A DNA stretch of 64,000 nt from Psychrobacillus sp042944905 (GTDB lineage Bacteria; Bacillota; Bacilli; Bacillales_A; Planococcaceae). The DNA lies in NCBI RefSeq assembly GCF_042944905.1, contig NZ_CP168496.1, positions 558,001-622,000 of the forward strand, read 5' to 3'. The notes under the pieces are model-generated. The model saw nothing but the letters and a program-made list of their open reading frames with translations. It had not been told where the DNA came from and did no database searches. Within the stretch, counting starts at the first letter, position 1; each line of letters begins with the position of its first letter. This document shows, piece after piece, positions 41,714 to 51,725 of this stretch. Position numbers and translations under genes: made by a program.

Positions 41714-43300
41714 ATGAGAAAGGCTAATTTTTGGAAGTTCCTATTTTTCGCTTTCATTTGTTCAATCGTAGTTGCTGGCTGTTCAAATGAAAAAGTCACA
41801 GGTAGCGAAAAGGGGCAAACAGATAGTGGCAAAGGGGAAGCATCAAAAGACAAAGAAATTGTAATCGCAGTAAACGAAAACTTTATTTCCATGGACCCAC
41901 ATAACACTGGGGATACAAATTCAAACTCAGTTCAGTCGTCAATGTTGGAAGGTTTATTGGGCTTCGACAAAGATGGACTAATAATGCCTGTATTAGCAAA
42001 GGAGTACAGCGTTAGTGAAGATGCATTGGAATATACGTTCGAATTGAATCAAGGGATAAAATTCCATGATGGTGAAGATTTTAATGCAGAAGCAGTAAAA
42101 GTGAATATTGAAAGAATCATCAATGATAAAAGTCTACGATTAAATAGTAGAGGATTCAGCTTAATAAGTAGTATAGATATTTTAGGAGATTACGAGATTA
42201 AGTTTACTATAGAGAAAGCCTACGGACCTATGTTAACTAGATTTGGTGCGGCTAAAATGATTAGTCCAAAGCTAATAAAAGAAAACAGTGCTGATATTCC
42301 AAAGAGCCCAGTAGGGACTGGTCCATTCAAGTTTGTAGAATGGGTTCAAGGTGATCACTTAACAATTGAAAGATTTGATGATTACTGGCAAAAGGGAGAA
42401 CGTGTTAAGAAAATAACGTATAAACCGGTTCCAGAAAACGGTTCTCGTGTTGCGATGCTAAAAACAGGTGAGGCAAGTATCATTTATCCATTGCCAGCTC
42501 AAAATCTGAAAGAACTTGAAGCAAATAAAGACGTTGTAGTTGATAAAATCCCTTCAACAATAGCTCACTATGTATCTATTAATACAATGAAAGAGCCGTT
42601 TAATGATGTTCGTGTTCGCCAGGCTTTAAATTACGCGGTAGACAAAAATGCATATATAAATGTTGTTAACTCTGGTTTTGGCTTACCTTTAGACTCAATT
42701 ATCCCTAGTAAAACAGTTTATTACGTTAAGCAAGGTGTATATGAGCAAAACATTGAAAAAGCAAAAGAACTACTGAAAGAAGCAGGATTTGAAAATGGAT
42801 TTACAACTGAAATTTGGGGTAACACAAACTCCGATACGATGAAAGGCATGCAATTTATCCAACAACAATTAAAAGAAATTGGGATAAAAGTAGAGATTAA
42901 ATCTATGGAAGAAGCGACATTATCAGATGAAATCTATGGAGCGCAAACACCAGAAGATACAAAGTTACAAATGTGGTACGTGAGCTGGTCTGCTTATGCA
43001 TCTGATATAACAAATGCGACAAAACCATTATTTCATAGTGAATCTTTCCCTCCGAATGGTTCGAATACCGCTTATTACAAAAATGCAGATGTGGATGAGT
43101 GGATGAATGCAGCTAATTCTACTGGTGATACGAGTAAACAAAAAGAGTTGTATGAAAAAATTCAATCCACGGTTTATAAGGATTCACCTTGGATTTTCCT
43201 TGGAGTAGATGAACTGCTTGTTGGAACGCGTTCAGATGTAGAGGGCATTTATGTTGAAACTGGTGGAGGAATAAATGTAAGTAATGCAAATTATAAATAA
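41714..43300 (+). CDS. Oligopeptide-type ABC transporter substrate-binding lipoprotein
   Basis: 528 residues, SBP_bac_5 family. Lipoprotein signal with lipobox VAGC (Cys about 22), a Ser/Gly/Lys linker, then the binding domain starting IVIAVNENFISMDPHNTGDT with the family motif FNDVRVRQALNYAVDKNAYI and KAKELLKEAGFENGF. It captures a peptide or glycoside outside the membrane and delivers it to the two permeases. ATG 41714 follows AAGGGG. First gene of the importer operon; a hairpin follows it. Confidence 0.9.
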   Translation: MRKANFWKFLFFAFICSIVVAGCSNEKVTGSEKGQTDSGKGEASKDKEIVIAVNENFISMDPHNTGDTNSNSVQSSMLEGLLGFDKDGLIMPVLAKEYSVSEDALEYTFELNQGIKFHDGEDFNAEAVKVNIERIINDKSLRLNSRGFSLISSIDILGDYEIKFTIEKAYGPMLTRFGAAKMISPKLIKENSADIPKSPVGTGPFKFVEWVQGDHLTIERFDDYWQKGERVKKITYKPVPENGSRVAMLKTGEASIIYPLPAQNLKELEANKDVVVDKIPSTIAHYVSINTMKEPFNDVRVRQALNYAVDKNAYINVVNSGFGLPLDSIIPSKTVYYVKQGVYEQNIEKAKELLKEAGFENGFTTEIWGNTNSDTMKGMQFIQQQLKEIGIKVEIKSMEEATLSDEIYGAQTPEDTKLQMWYVSWSAYASDITNATKPLFHSESFPPNGSNTAYYKNADVDEWMNAANSTGDTSKQKELYEKIQSTVYKDSPWIFLGVDELLVGTRSDVEGIYVETGGGINVSNANYK

Positions 43301-43343
43301 TTAAAACGATGAAATAGAAACAATCAGGGCTTACAACTATAAT

Positions 43344-43372
43344 AGGGCGATATTATCTAATCGCCCTTCTAT
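43344..43372 (+). terminator. Partial terminator after the binding-protein gene
   Basis: AGGGCGAT pairs with ATCGCCCT, followed by a weak TCTATT. Such leaky hairpins let the binding protein be made in excess of the permeases. Confidence 0.5.
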
Positions 43373-43453
43373 TATTAAAATCCTTGCGGCAACTTATTTC
43401 ATCAATTTACAATAGTTACTTTTATCCACCTTTATAGAGAGGGGAAATAATTC

Positions 43454-44377
43454 GTGTTTCAATATATTTTAAAAAGAATTATGGAAATAATTCCACTAAT
43501 TTTGGTTGTCTCCATTTTAACTTTTCTATTTATCCACTTGATTCCAGGTGATCCCGCTCGCTTAGTGGCTGGAAAAGATGCAACACTTGATGATGTTACC
43601 CGTGTGAGTATCGAAATGGGCTTAGATCAGCCGATATGGAAGCAGTACATAACGTTTATGGGCAATTTAGTGCAGGGGGATCTTGGAACTTCATTAAAAA
43701 CTGGGTTACCGATTTCCGCTATGTTTGCAGACAGATTTATGCCTTCCATCTATTTGACACTTATAAGTTTAGGTTGGGCGTTAGTCCTTGGTCTAATAAT
43801 AGGAGCACTATCAGCTGTATTTAAAAATAAGTGGCCAGATTATGTAGGGATGGTAACTGCTGTATCTGGTATCTCATTACCAGGATTTTGGTTAGGGTTA
43901 ATCCTCATCCAAATCTTTTCTGTACAACTAGGCTGGTTTCCAACTGGTGGTGCAGAAGGATGGAAGAGTTATGTTTTGCCTTCCATAACATTGGGTGCAG
44001 GAATAATGTCGATGCTTGCGCGTTTTACAAGATCTTCATTACTTGAAACGTTAAAAGCTGACTACATACGAACTGGTCGAGCAAAAGGATTGAGAGAATC
44101 TAGTGTTCTTATTAAGCATGCATTAAGAAACTCGTTAATTCCTGTTGTAACAATTGCTGGATTACAATTTGGCTTCCTGTTAGGTGGATCGGTTGTTGTA
44201 GAAACTGTATTTAGTTTTCCAGGAATGGGACGTTTACTTATAGATTCGATAGCATTTAGAGATTACCCTGTTATTCAATCTGCAATATTATTGTTTTCAA
44301 TTGAATTCATTTTAGTGAACTTACTGGTTGATATTTTATATAGTTTGCTAAATCCAAAAATCCAATATGAATCATAA
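43454..44377 (+). CDS. ABC transporter permease (DppB/OppB type)
   Basis: 307 residues, six membrane helices. N-terminal FQYILKRIMEIIPLILVVSI and HLIPGDPARLVAGKDATLDD are typical of DppB/OppB; the EAA loop contacting the ATPase is YIRTGRAKGLRESSVLIKHA. GAGAGGGG precedes the GTG start. It ends 12 bases before the partner permease. Confidence 0.93.
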   Translation: MFQYILKRIMEIIPLILVVSILTFLFIHLIPGDPARLVAGKDATLDDVTRVSIEMGLDQPIWKQYITFMGNLVQGDLGTSLKTGLPISAMFADRFMPSIYLTLISLGWALVLGLIIGALSAVFKNKWPDYVGMVTAVSGISLPGFWLGLILIQIFSVQLGWFPTGGAEGWKSYVLPSITLGAGIMSMLARFTRSSLLETLKADYIRTGRAKGLRESSVLIKHALRNSLIPVVTIAGLQFGFLLGGSVVVETVFSFPGMGRLLIDSIAFRDYPVIQSAILLFSIEFILVNLLVDILYSLLNPKIQYES

Positions 44378-44389
44378 AGGAGAGTAACT

Positions 44390-45286
44390 ATGGTATTTAC
44401 AAGTGCGGTAGGTGAAAAGAAACAAGTTGTTCCCCAAAAAAAGTACTCACCTATTAGAGAATTTTGGATGAACTTCAAGCGTCAAAAGACTGCTTTATGT
44501 GGAAGTATTTTTATCTTAGTACTAATGATTATTGCAATCCTGGGTCCTTCTATCGCTCCTTACGACCCATATCAACCAGATTATGATGTGATTTTACAAG
44601 GTCCGAGTAGTGAACATGTTTTAGGCACGGATGAATATGGTCGAGATATATTTAGTCGAATACTAGTGGGAACTAGGATTACATTAAGTGTAAGTTTGTC
44701 ATCTGTGCTATTAGGTGCCATTATAGGTACTGTTTTAGGGATAATTAGTGGGTATTTTGGTGGCTGGTTAGATCGAATTATTATGCGATCTAGTGATGTA
44801 ATGTTTGCATTTCCAGACTTATTATTAGCCATTGCGATAGTTGCGATTTTAGGACCAGGATTAAATAACGTAATTATAGCGGTCTCTGTGTTTAGTGTCC
44901 CTTCGTTTGCAAGATTAGTTAGAGGCTCTACTCTGGTAGCGAAAGAAAATACGTTTGTAGAAGCGGCAAAATCAATGGGTGCCCCCCACAAAAGGATTAT
45001 GTTTAAACATATTTTTCCTGAAACAGTTAGTGGTTTAATCGTATTCGTAACGATGCGAATTGGTGGTGCCATTATAGCAGCATCGAGCTTAAGTTTCCTA
45101 GGATTAGGAGCTAGTCCGGAAACACCTGATTGGGGAGCAATGCTTAGTATGGGGCGTGACTATCTAGGGACAGCTTCTCATGTAGTAATGATGCCTGGTA
45201 TCGCTATCTTTTTGACAGTTTTAGCATTCAATCTCATTGGGGATGGATTACGTGATGTTTTGGATCCTAAAACAAAGAACGATTAA
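44390..45286 (+). CDS. ABC transporter permease (DppC/OppC type)
   Basis: 298 residues. An N-terminal OppC_N helix (TALCGSIFILVLMIIAILGP), the HVLGTDEYGRDIFSRILVGT motif and five further helices; the EAA loop is FVEAAKSMGAPHKRIMFKHI. GGAGAG precedes the ATG. It pairs with the DppB-type subunit upstream and is followed 15 bases later by the ATPase. Confidence 0.93.
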   Translation: MVFTSAVGEKKQVVPQKKYSPIREFWMNFKRQKTALCGSIFILVLMIIAILGPSIAPYDPYQPDYDVILQGPSSEHVLGTDEYGRDIFSRILVGTRITLSVSLSSVLLGAIIGTVLGIISGYFGGWLDRIIMRSSDVMFAFPDLLLAIAIVAILGPGLNNVIIAVSVFSVPSFARLVRGSTLVAKENTFVEAAKSMGAPHKRIMFKHIFPETVSGLIVFVTMRIGGAIIAASSLSFLGLGASPETPDWGAMLSMGRDYLGTASHVVMMPGIAIFLTVLAFNLIGDGLRDVLDPKTKND

Positions 45287-45301
45287 GGGAGATAGTTAAA
45301 C

Positions 45302-46294
45302 ATGAGTGAAAAACTACTGCAAGTTGAACAACTTCAAACTGAATTTACGAAAAATAAGCAAAAAGTTAGAATTCTGCATGGTGTTAATTTTCATATAAAC
45401 AAAGGGGAAGTTATTGGTTTAGTTGGTGAATCAGGGTGTGGTAAGAGTTTAACATCCCTTTCTATCATGAGGCTATTTCAAGGAACTAGTGGTGAAATTA
45501 CAGGTGGGCGTATTCAATTTAATGGTAAGGATTTAACAAGTTTAAATGTTAACGAAATGCGGAAAATGCGTGGCAAACAAATTGCAATGATATTCCAGGA
45601 ACCAATGACTTCTTTAAACCCAGTGATGAAAATAGGGGAGCAGTTGATGGAACCTATTCGAATTCATTTAAATTTGAACAAAAAGCAGGCAAAAGAGCAT
45701 GTAATTGCTATGTTAACGAAAGTTGGCATTGCTCGTCCAGCTGAAATCATCCATGAATATCCACATCAATTATCAGGTGGGATGAGACAAAGGGTAATGA
45801 TCGCTATGGCAATGTCTTGTAATCCCAATTTACTAATAGCGGATGAACCTACAACTGCGCTCGATGTAACGATTCAAGCGCAAATATTGGAATTGATGAA
45901 ACAGCTTCAACAACAAGAAAATATGTCTATTTTATTGATAACTCATGATTTAGGTATTGTTGCTGAAATGTGTGACCGAGTGGTGGTTATGTATGCAGGA
46001 AGAGTTGTCGAAGAAGCGAATGTATTTGATTTGTTTGAGGAACCAAAACATCCATATACTCGAGGACTCATTGGTTCTGTACCTAAAATTGGTGTTAAAA
46101 GGGATAAGTTAGATTCGATTAAAGGGAATGTACCAGACCCTAGCAATATGCCGACAGGGTGTAAATTTGCGCCGAGATGTACACAAGTAATGCCAATTTG
46201 TTTGAAGGAAGAACCAACGAGTATCATGCTAGAGAACGAGAGGTTATGTAGCTGTTGGCTTTACGATAATGAACGGGGGGGAACACTTGTCTAA
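45302..46294 (+). CDS. ABC transporter ATP-binding protein (DppD/OppD type)
   Basis: 330 residues. Walker A GESGCGKSLT, signature LSGGMRQRVMIAMA, Walker B LLIADEPTTALDVT, and the C-terminal oligopeptide/dipeptide extension with a cysteine cluster (CKFAPRCTQVMPICLKE, then CSCW), which in this family can hold an Fe-S cluster. The end overlaps the next ATPase gene by eight bases. Confidence 0.93.
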   Translation: MSEKLLQVEQLQTEFTKNKQKVRILHGVNFHINKGEVIGLVGESGCGKSLTSLSIMRLFQGTSGEITGGRIQFNGKDLTSLNVNEMRKMRGKQIAMIFQEPMTSLNPVMKIGEQLMEPIRIHLNLNKKQAKEHVIAMLTKVGIARPAEIIHEYPHQLSGGMRQRVMIAMAMSCNPNLLIADEPTTALDVTIQAQILELMKQLQQQENMSILLITHDLGIVAEMCDRVVVMYAGRVVEEANVFDLFEEPKHPYTRGLIGSVPKIGVKRDKLDSIKGNVPDPSNMPTGCKFAPRCTQVMPICLKEEPTSIMLENERLCSCWLYDNERGGTLV

Positions 46295-47258
46295 TACGCT
46301 TCTAAAGGTAAAGGGGATTAAAAAAACATTTGAGATTCCAAATGGTATTTTAGGAAAGAAAAAACTACTAAAGGCTGTTAGCGGTGTAACTTTCGAAATT
46401 ACAGAAGGGAAAACGTATAGTCTTGTAGGGGAAAGTGGTTGTGGAAAATCTACAACTGGTCGTCTGATCTCTCGTTTACTTACACCGAGTGAAGGTGAAA
46501 TTTGGATAGATGGTGAAGAAATATCTCAAAAAAAAGAGTCACAGCTAAAGGAAATGAGACAAAAAGTTCAAATGATTTTCCAAGATCCATATGCTTCTTT
46601 AAATCCTAGGATGAAAGTGCGAGATATTATCGCTGAACCGCTTTTGATACATACCAAGCTATCAAAATTAGAGCAACAAAGGTTAGTTTCCGAGATTTTA
46701 GAAGTTGTGGGTTTAAATGAATCTCATGCGGATCGATATGCCCATGAATTTAGTGGAGGTCAACGTCAACGTATTGGAATTGCTCGTGCGCTTATTATGA
46801 AACCACGATTAATTATTGCGGATGAACCTGTTTCAGCACTGGATGTTTCGATACAATCTCAAATTTTAAATTTACTAAAGGATTTACAAAGTGAGTACAA
46901 TATCACATATTTATTTATCTCCCATGACTTAAGTGTGGTAGAGCATATTAGCGATTACATCGGTGTAATGTATTTAGGAACAATTGTTGAATCAGGACCA
47001 AAGGATGCAATTTTCTCTAATCCGCAACATCCTTATACAAAGGCGTTACTATCTTCAGTGCCTATACCAGATCCAAAGTTAAGGAAAGAAAGAATTATCC
47101 TAAAAGGAGATTTGCCGAGTCCAATGAATCCTCCGACAGGATGTCCTTTTCATACCCGTTGTCCGGTTAGCGTGGAGATATGCAAGACGATAGAACCAGA
47201 AGTTACAAAAGTATCAAAAGACAATCATTTCGTTTCATGTCATTTGATAAACTCATAA
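46287..47258 (+). CDS. ABC transporter ATP-binding protein (DppF/OppF type)
   Basis: 323 residues. Walker A GESGCGKSTT, signature FSGGQRQRIGIARA, Walker B LIIADEPVSALDVS, C-terminal extension with CPFHTRCPVSVEICKT. TTG 46287 is chosen because a GGGGGGG ribosome site lies just upstream inside the previous gene. It completes the five-gene importer SBP-B-C-D-F. Confidence 0.92.
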   Translation: MSNTLLKVKGIKKTFEIPNGILGKKKLLKAVSGVTFEITEGKTYSLVGESGCGKSTTGRLISRLLTPSEGEIWIDGEEISQKKESQLKEMRQKVQMIFQDPYASLNPRMKVRDIIAEPLLIHTKLSKLEQQRLVSEILEVVGLNESHADRYAHEFSGGQRQRIGIARALIMKPRLIIADEPVSALDVSIQSQILNLLKDLQSEYNITYLFISHDLSVVEHISDYIGVMYLGTIVESGPKDAIFSNPQHPYTKALLSSVPIPDPKLRKERIILKGDLPSPMNPPTGCPFHTRCPVSVEICKTIEPEVTKVSKDNHFVSCHLINS

Positions 47259-47324
47259 GTTTTGACATATATATCAAACTAGTAGCTTTAAAATGCATCA
47301 TATCAAATTGAAGAGGTGAAGAGA

Positions 47325-48197
47325 ATGAAAGTAGGCTTAAGTACATACAGCTTAGTAAAAGAATTGAGAGAAGAGACAATGACAGTTTTGGATGTTATCC
47401 AATGGATTGCAGACAACGGAGGGGAACATATGGAAATTGTTCCTTATGGCTTCACTGTAGTTGATAATGTGGAATTAGCTGATCAGATTAAGGCAAAAGC
47501 CGAATCTGTTGGAATAGAATTATCTGCATATTCATTGCCAGCAAATTTCGTACAAGAAACGGAAGAAGCGTTTGAGGAAGAAGTAGCTCGTTTAAAGCAG
47601 CATGTGGATATAGTGAATCGACTAGGAATTAAAATTATGCGTCATGATGTTACGGCATTTACATTGCAACCTGAAGAAATGACCATTCAATATTTTGAGA
47701 AGCATTTCTCTAAAATGGTGAAAGGTAGTCAATTAGTTGCGGACTACGCTGCCCAATTCGGAATTACTACTACAATTGAAAATCATGGATTCAATGTACA
47801 AACAAGCGATCGAGTGCAAAGTGTTATCCATGCAGTGAATCGCGATAACTTTAAAACAACGCTTGATGTAGGAAACTTCCTATGTATAGATGAAGATCCG
47901 CTTGTAGGTGTGAAGAAAAATTTGAAGTATGCTGCAACAGTTCATTTTAAGGACTTCTATATCCGACCTTACTATGAAAATCCAGGTGACGGGGTATGGT
48001 TTAGAACGGTGAATGAAAACTATTTGCGTGGCGCTATTGTAGGACATGGTGATATTAATATCCGAGAAGTGATGAAATTAGTGAAAAACTCCGGTTACGA
48101 TGGGTATCTTACTATTGAATTTGAAGGAATGGAAGATTGCAAAGTAGGTTCAAAAATCGGGATGGACAACGTAAGAAGATTCTGGAATGAAGTATAA
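47325..48197 (+). CDS. Sugar phosphate isomerase/epimerase-like TIM barrel, first copy
   Basis: 290 residues of the xylose isomerase-like (AP_endonuc_2) TIM-barrel family. Metal-site patterns are visible: ITTTIENHGFNVQ, NFKTTLDVGNFLCIDEDP, ATVHFKDFYIRP and the C-terminal YDGYLTIEFEG. Enzymes of this family isomerise sugars or eliminate across 3-keto sugars. ATG 47325 follows AGAGGTG. It begins 66 bases after the importer and leads a three-gene set with an oxidoreductase and a second TIM barrel. Confidence 0.85.
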   Translation: MKVGLSTYSLVKELREETMTVLDVIQWIADNGGEHMEIVPYGFTVVDNVELADQIKAKAESVGIELSAYSLPANFVQETEEAFEEEVARLKQHVDIVNRLGIKIMRHDVTAFTLQPEEMTIQYFEKHFSKMVKGSQLVADYAAQFGITTTIENHGFNVQTSDRVQSVIHAVNRDNFKTTLDVGNFLCIDEDPLVGVKKNLKYAATVHFKDFYIRPYYENPGDGVWFRTVNENYLRGAIVGHGDINIREVMKLVKNSGYDGYLTIEFEGMEDCKVGSKIGMDNVRRFWNEV

Positions 48198-48237
48198 ATA
48201 CTAAAAGAAAATTCATAAGCATAAAGGGGATGTAAAT

Positions 48238-49299
48238 TTGAAAAAACTAAAAGTTTGTATAATAGGGACAGGATCAATCTCAGATTTTCATTTCAAATCA
48301 TATGCAAATAATCCGGAGGTTACTCTACACGGGGTCTTTGATTATGTGACAGAAAGAGCTACGCAAAAAGCGGAACAATATGGTATTTCTCATGTGTACC
48401 AAAGTTTAGATGAAGTATTTGAAGATCCAGAGATTGATGCAGTAAGTATTTGTACATGGAACAATACACATGCAGAAATCTCTATCGCTGCTCTTAATGG
48501 TGGAAAACATGTTCTTGTTGAAAAACCTTTGTCTTTAAATGTGGAAGAAGCGCTTAAGGTTCAAGAGGCAGTTGAACAGTCTGGAAAATTGTTACAAGTA
48601 GGATTTGTGAGAAGATTTGCGACAAATACTAAAGTGTTAAAATCATTTATTGATGCAGGCAAGCTGGGTGAAATTTATTATGCGAAAGCCTCATGTCTAA
48701 GACGTATAGGAAATCCAGGCGGATGGTTTGCTGATAAAGAAAGATCTGGTGGAGGGCCACTTATTGATTTAGGTGTTCACGTAATAGATATTTGTTGGTA
48801 TTTAATGGGGCGACCAAAAGTGAAGTCGATTTCTGGAAATACATATAATAACTTGGGTAATAGAGGGAACGTTGAAAATTTAAGATTTTATAAAGCAGCT
48901 GACTATGATAAAGCAAAAAATACAGTAGAAGATCTAGCTAATGCACTTATTACTTTTGAAAATGGGGCTTCTTTGTCTGTGGATGTTTCCTTTACTTTAC
49001 ATGCCAAAGAAGATGATATTAGCGTGAAGCTATTTGGGGCAAATGGCGGAGCTGAATTAGAACCTGAATTGGTAATCGTAAGTGAAGAAAATAATACGAT
49101 TTTAAATATACATCCACAATTAGATAATTTATCTTTTGACTTTGAAAATGCATTCCAAAGTGAAATTGATTCTTTTGTCAATTGCTGTTTAACAGGAGAG
49201 AAATCAATCGCTCCAATTGAAGATGGAGTAGAAATTATGAAAATTTTGGAAGGTATTTATGAAGCAGCGGAAAAAAAGTGTGAGGTGACATTTCCGTAA
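48238..49299 (+). CDS. Gfo/Idh/MocA-family NAD(P)-dependent oxidoreductase
   Basis: 353 residues. The Rossmann site is KVCIIGTGSISDFHFKSYAN, the nicotinamide-proximal motif is HVLVEKPLSLNVEEA with the family's EKP, and the C-terminal substrate domain has GGGPLIDLGVHVIDICWYLM. It probably oxidises a hydroxyl of a sugar. AAAGGGG precedes the TTG start. Its last base is shared with the ATG of the next gene (TAATG), so the two are tightly coupled. Confidence 0.9.
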   Translation: MKKLKVCIIGTGSISDFHFKSYANNPEVTLHGVFDYVTERATQKAEQYGISHVYQSLDEVFEDPEIDAVSICTWNNTHAEISIAALNGGKHVLVEKPLSLNVEEALKVQEAVEQSGKLLQVGFVRRFATNTKVLKSFIDAGKLGEIYYAKASCLRRIGNPGGWFADKERSGGGPLIDLGVHVIDICWYLMGRPKVKSISGNTYNNLGNRGNVENLRFYKAADYDKAKNTVEDLANALITFENGASLSVDVSFTLHAKEDDISVKLFGANGGAELEPELVIVSEENNTILNIHPQLDNLSFDFENAFQSEIDSFVNCCLTGEKSIAPIEDGVEIMKILEGIYEAAEKKCEVTFP

Positions 49300-50192
49300 T
49301 GGATTTACAAGCGAAATTATCCAACAAAATAGGTGTAATTGTAGATAGTCTTAAATTGCCACTTTATGAGGGTTTGAAAAAAGTGAAGGAAATAGGAGCA
49401 GATGGTGTTCAGATTTATGCAGTAAATGGCTCAATGGCACCGGAAAATATGAGCCCTATCGCTCGTAAAGAGTTAAGGAATTTTCTTGATTCAATAGGAT
49501 TAGAAATTTCAGCTCTTTGCGGAGATTTAGGAGGACATGGCTTTCAGGATGCTGTTCTCAATGAAGAAAAAGTGGAAAAATCGAAGCGTATTTTAGATTT
49601 AGCGGTAGATTTGGGAACAAATATAGTTACGACCCATATTGGAATAATACCTGAAAATCAAAATAGCAAGATCTACGAGGCAATGCAAATAGCATGCGAG
49701 GAACTAGGTGTATATGCGAAAAGTCTCGATGCATTTTTTGCAATTGAAACAGGTCCCGAAACAGCGAGCAGATTAAAACAGTTTTTAGACAGTCTTAGCA
49801 CAAATGGTGTTTCTGTTAACTTTGATCCGGCTAACATGGTAATGGTGACAGGAGATGATCCGGTAGCTGGGGTAAAGTTGCTACAGGATTATATTGTTCA
49901 TACGCATGTAAAAGATGGCGTTCAACTAAAAGCTGTTGATCCTAAAGATGTTTATGGCTTTTTAGGTTATGGGGGAGGGGTAGATCATGCGAAAATTGCT
50001 GAAATGGTTTCCTCTGGAACATACTTTAGAGAAATGCCATTAGGACATGGGAAAGTGGATTTTCCAAACTATTTCGCTGCATTGAAAGAAATAAATTATG
50101 ATGGTTATTTAACGATTGAACGAGAAGTAAATATTAATCCTGTTAAAGATATTGCGGATGCAGTGATGTATATTCAACAATTTATACACTAG
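49299..50192 (+). CDS. Sugar phosphate isomerase/epimerase-like TIM barrel, second copy
   Basis: 297 residues, same superfamily as the protein at 47325 but clearly different in sequence. Metal-site strands are FFAIETGPETASRL, GVSVNFDPANMVMV, YIVHTHVKDGVQL and YDGYLTIEREV. The start overlaps the oxidoreductase stop. The alternation TIM barrel, oxidoreductase, TIM barrel is typical of pathways that process sugars through keto intermediates. Confidence 0.87.
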   Translation: MDLQAKLSNKIGVIVDSLKLPLYEGLKKVKEIGADGVQIYAVNGSMAPENMSPIARKELRNFLDSIGLEISALCGDLGGHGFQDAVLNEEKVEKSKRILDLAVDLGTNIVTTHIGIIPENQNSKIYEAMQIACEELGVYAKSLDAFFAIETGPETASRLKQFLDSLSTNGVSVNFDPANMVMVTGDDPVAGVKLLQDYIVHTHVKDGVQLKAVDPKDVYGFLGYGGGVDHAKIAEMVSSGTYFREMPLGHGKVDFPNYFAALKEINYDGYLTIEREVNINPVKDIADAVMYIQQFIH

Positions 50193-50230
50193 GAAGGTTT
50201 ATCACAAAGTCTGTTTTCAAGGAATGGGAC

Positions 50231-50264
50231 GAAGCCTAACTGTGAAAAATGCAGTATAGGCTTC
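50231..50264 (+). terminator. Hairpin after the sugar-processing operon
   Basis: GAAGCCTA and ACTG pair with CAGT and TAGGCTTC, but only TCCTT follows, so termination is uncertain. The rest of 50193-50410 contains no gene I can support. Confidence 0.35.
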
Positions 50265-50410
50265 TCCTTATAGATTAAAAGTTGGTTGTGCATTATGATG
50301 AAATTAGCATACCATTACTAATTGAAAAGAAAAATAATTCATGCTTTTTGGTATGTAAATAATGCTTGGATAGATTGGTTAAAAGCTAATCGTCCTAAAA
50401 AGAAGGTTAA

Positions 50411-51568
50411 ATGATGGAAAAACAAGACCAAATATTAATGAAGAAACAAAATAAAACATTCGTACTGGACTTAATCAAAAATATGGCGCCCATTTCTAGA
50501 ATGGAAATTTCGAAAATGACGAAGATGAGTCCTACATCTATCACTCGAATTGTTGGAGAGTTGCAGGAACAAGGGTTTGTTAAGGAAACCAAATTAGTTA
50601 CTTCAGGAGTTGGGAGAAAGGCTGTCTTACTGGATGTTTGTGGAGATGTCTTATTCACAATCGGGGTAGAATTGGATAAATCCGTATTGAAAATTGGTGT
50701 TGTAAATTACCTAGGTGAAATGATTAATTTGCAAACTTATGTAAGAAATCCCCTAGAATCTTATGAAGTAACAGTTCAAAATATTGCTAGTAAAGTAAAT
50801 AGTATTATCGAACTAAATGTAATTCCTATCGATAAAATTATTGGATTAGCTGTAGGGTTACCTGGTTCTATTGATTATGAGAATGGTATTGTAAGAGTTG
50901 CAGAGCAATTGAGATGGAAAAATGTTCATCTTAGCCGTGATTTAAGTGAATTAACTTCATTAAATGTAGTGATAGATAATGAATTAAAAATGAAAATTAT
51001 TGCTGAAAACACAGTAGGAAAAGCGAAGGATTCTAAAAGTACTATCTTAGTTGGTATTGGTTCAGGTATTGGTTCTGCAATTCTTCTAAATGGCGAAGTT
51101 CATCGTGGAGAATCTAATAACGCTGGTGAAATTGGACACACTGTTATTGATCCAAATGGGAACGTATGTAATTGTGGGAAATTTGGTTGCTTATGTACAT
51201 ATATTTCAGAAGGTGCCATACTTGCTGATGCAAAAAAGATGAAGGATGTTTCTTCAATAGATGATGTGTTCTCGGCGTTTAGAAACGGGGAGTCGTGGGC
51301 ACTCAATATTTTGGATCGTACGGCGACTTATATTGCTTTAGCTATTAGTAATCTTGCTTGTTTATATGAACCAGAATGCATTATATTAAGCGGAAATTTA
51401 ATTGATAAAATGCCCGAAATTAAACAACAAATTGAAGAAAAATGTGAAAGGTATATGTGGGAGCCGATTAAAAAGAACTTGCGCATAGTCCATTCAAGTT
51501 TAGGGAGTCATGGTGTTGTACTTGGAGCTGCAATTCAAGCGCAAAATTCATTAATAGATTTAAATTAA
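50411..51568 (+). CDS. ROK-family transcriptional regulator
   Basis: 385 residues. N-terminal winged helix (SRMEISKMTKMSPTSITRIV and LQEQGFVKETKLVTSGVGRK), then a ROK sugar-binding domain with the ATPase-like phosphate site (VGIGSGIGSAILLNGEVHRG), EIGHTVIDPNG and the zinc cysteine cluster CNCGKFGCLC. This NagC/XylR-type architecture senses an amino sugar or its phosphate. Located between the sugar-processing and nag genes, it is the probable regulator of the island. Start at ATG 50411 or the adjacent ATG. Confidence 0.9.
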   Translation: MMEKQDQILMKKQNKTFVLDLIKNMAPISRMEISKMTKMSPTSITRIVGELQEQGFVKETKLVTSGVGRKAVLLDVCGDVLFTIGVELDKSVLKIGVVNYLGEMINLQTYVRNPLESYEVTVQNIASKVNSIIELNVIPIDKIIGLAVGLPGSIDYENGIVRVAEQLRWKNVHLSRDLSELTSLNVVIDNELKMKIIAENTVGKAKDSKSTILVGIGSGIGSAILLNGEVHRGESNNAGEIGHTVIDPNGNVCNCGKFGCLCTYISEGAILADAKKMKDVSSIDDVFSAFRNGESWALNILDRTATYIALAISNLACLYEPECIILSGNLIDKMPEIKQQIEEKCERYMWEPIKKNLRIVHSSLGSHGVVLGAAIQAQNSLIDLN

Positions 51569-51627
51569 TGACAACTTTTACCTTGGCTAAGTTTCCGGTT
51601 AGTTTAAGAAAATGTATGGAAATTAGT

Positions 51628-51682
51628 AAGGATGACTCTAAAAGTAGTTAATAAACGACTTTTTTGGTTCATCCTTTTTTTT
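51628..51682 (+). terminator. Terminator of the ROK regulator gene
   Basis: AAGGATGA pairs with TCATCCTT, with inner AAAAGT/ACTTTT pairing, followed by a T run. Confidence 0.7.
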
Positions 51683-51725
51683 ATAGATATAGAAGAAAAG
51701 AATACTGGGGAATGGAGATGGTGGT

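Noticed and set aside
50322..50414. 30-codon frame just before the ROK gene (ending WLKANRPKKKVK)
   Set aside because: No ribosome site and no recognisable family; it may be a remnant but cannot be supported.
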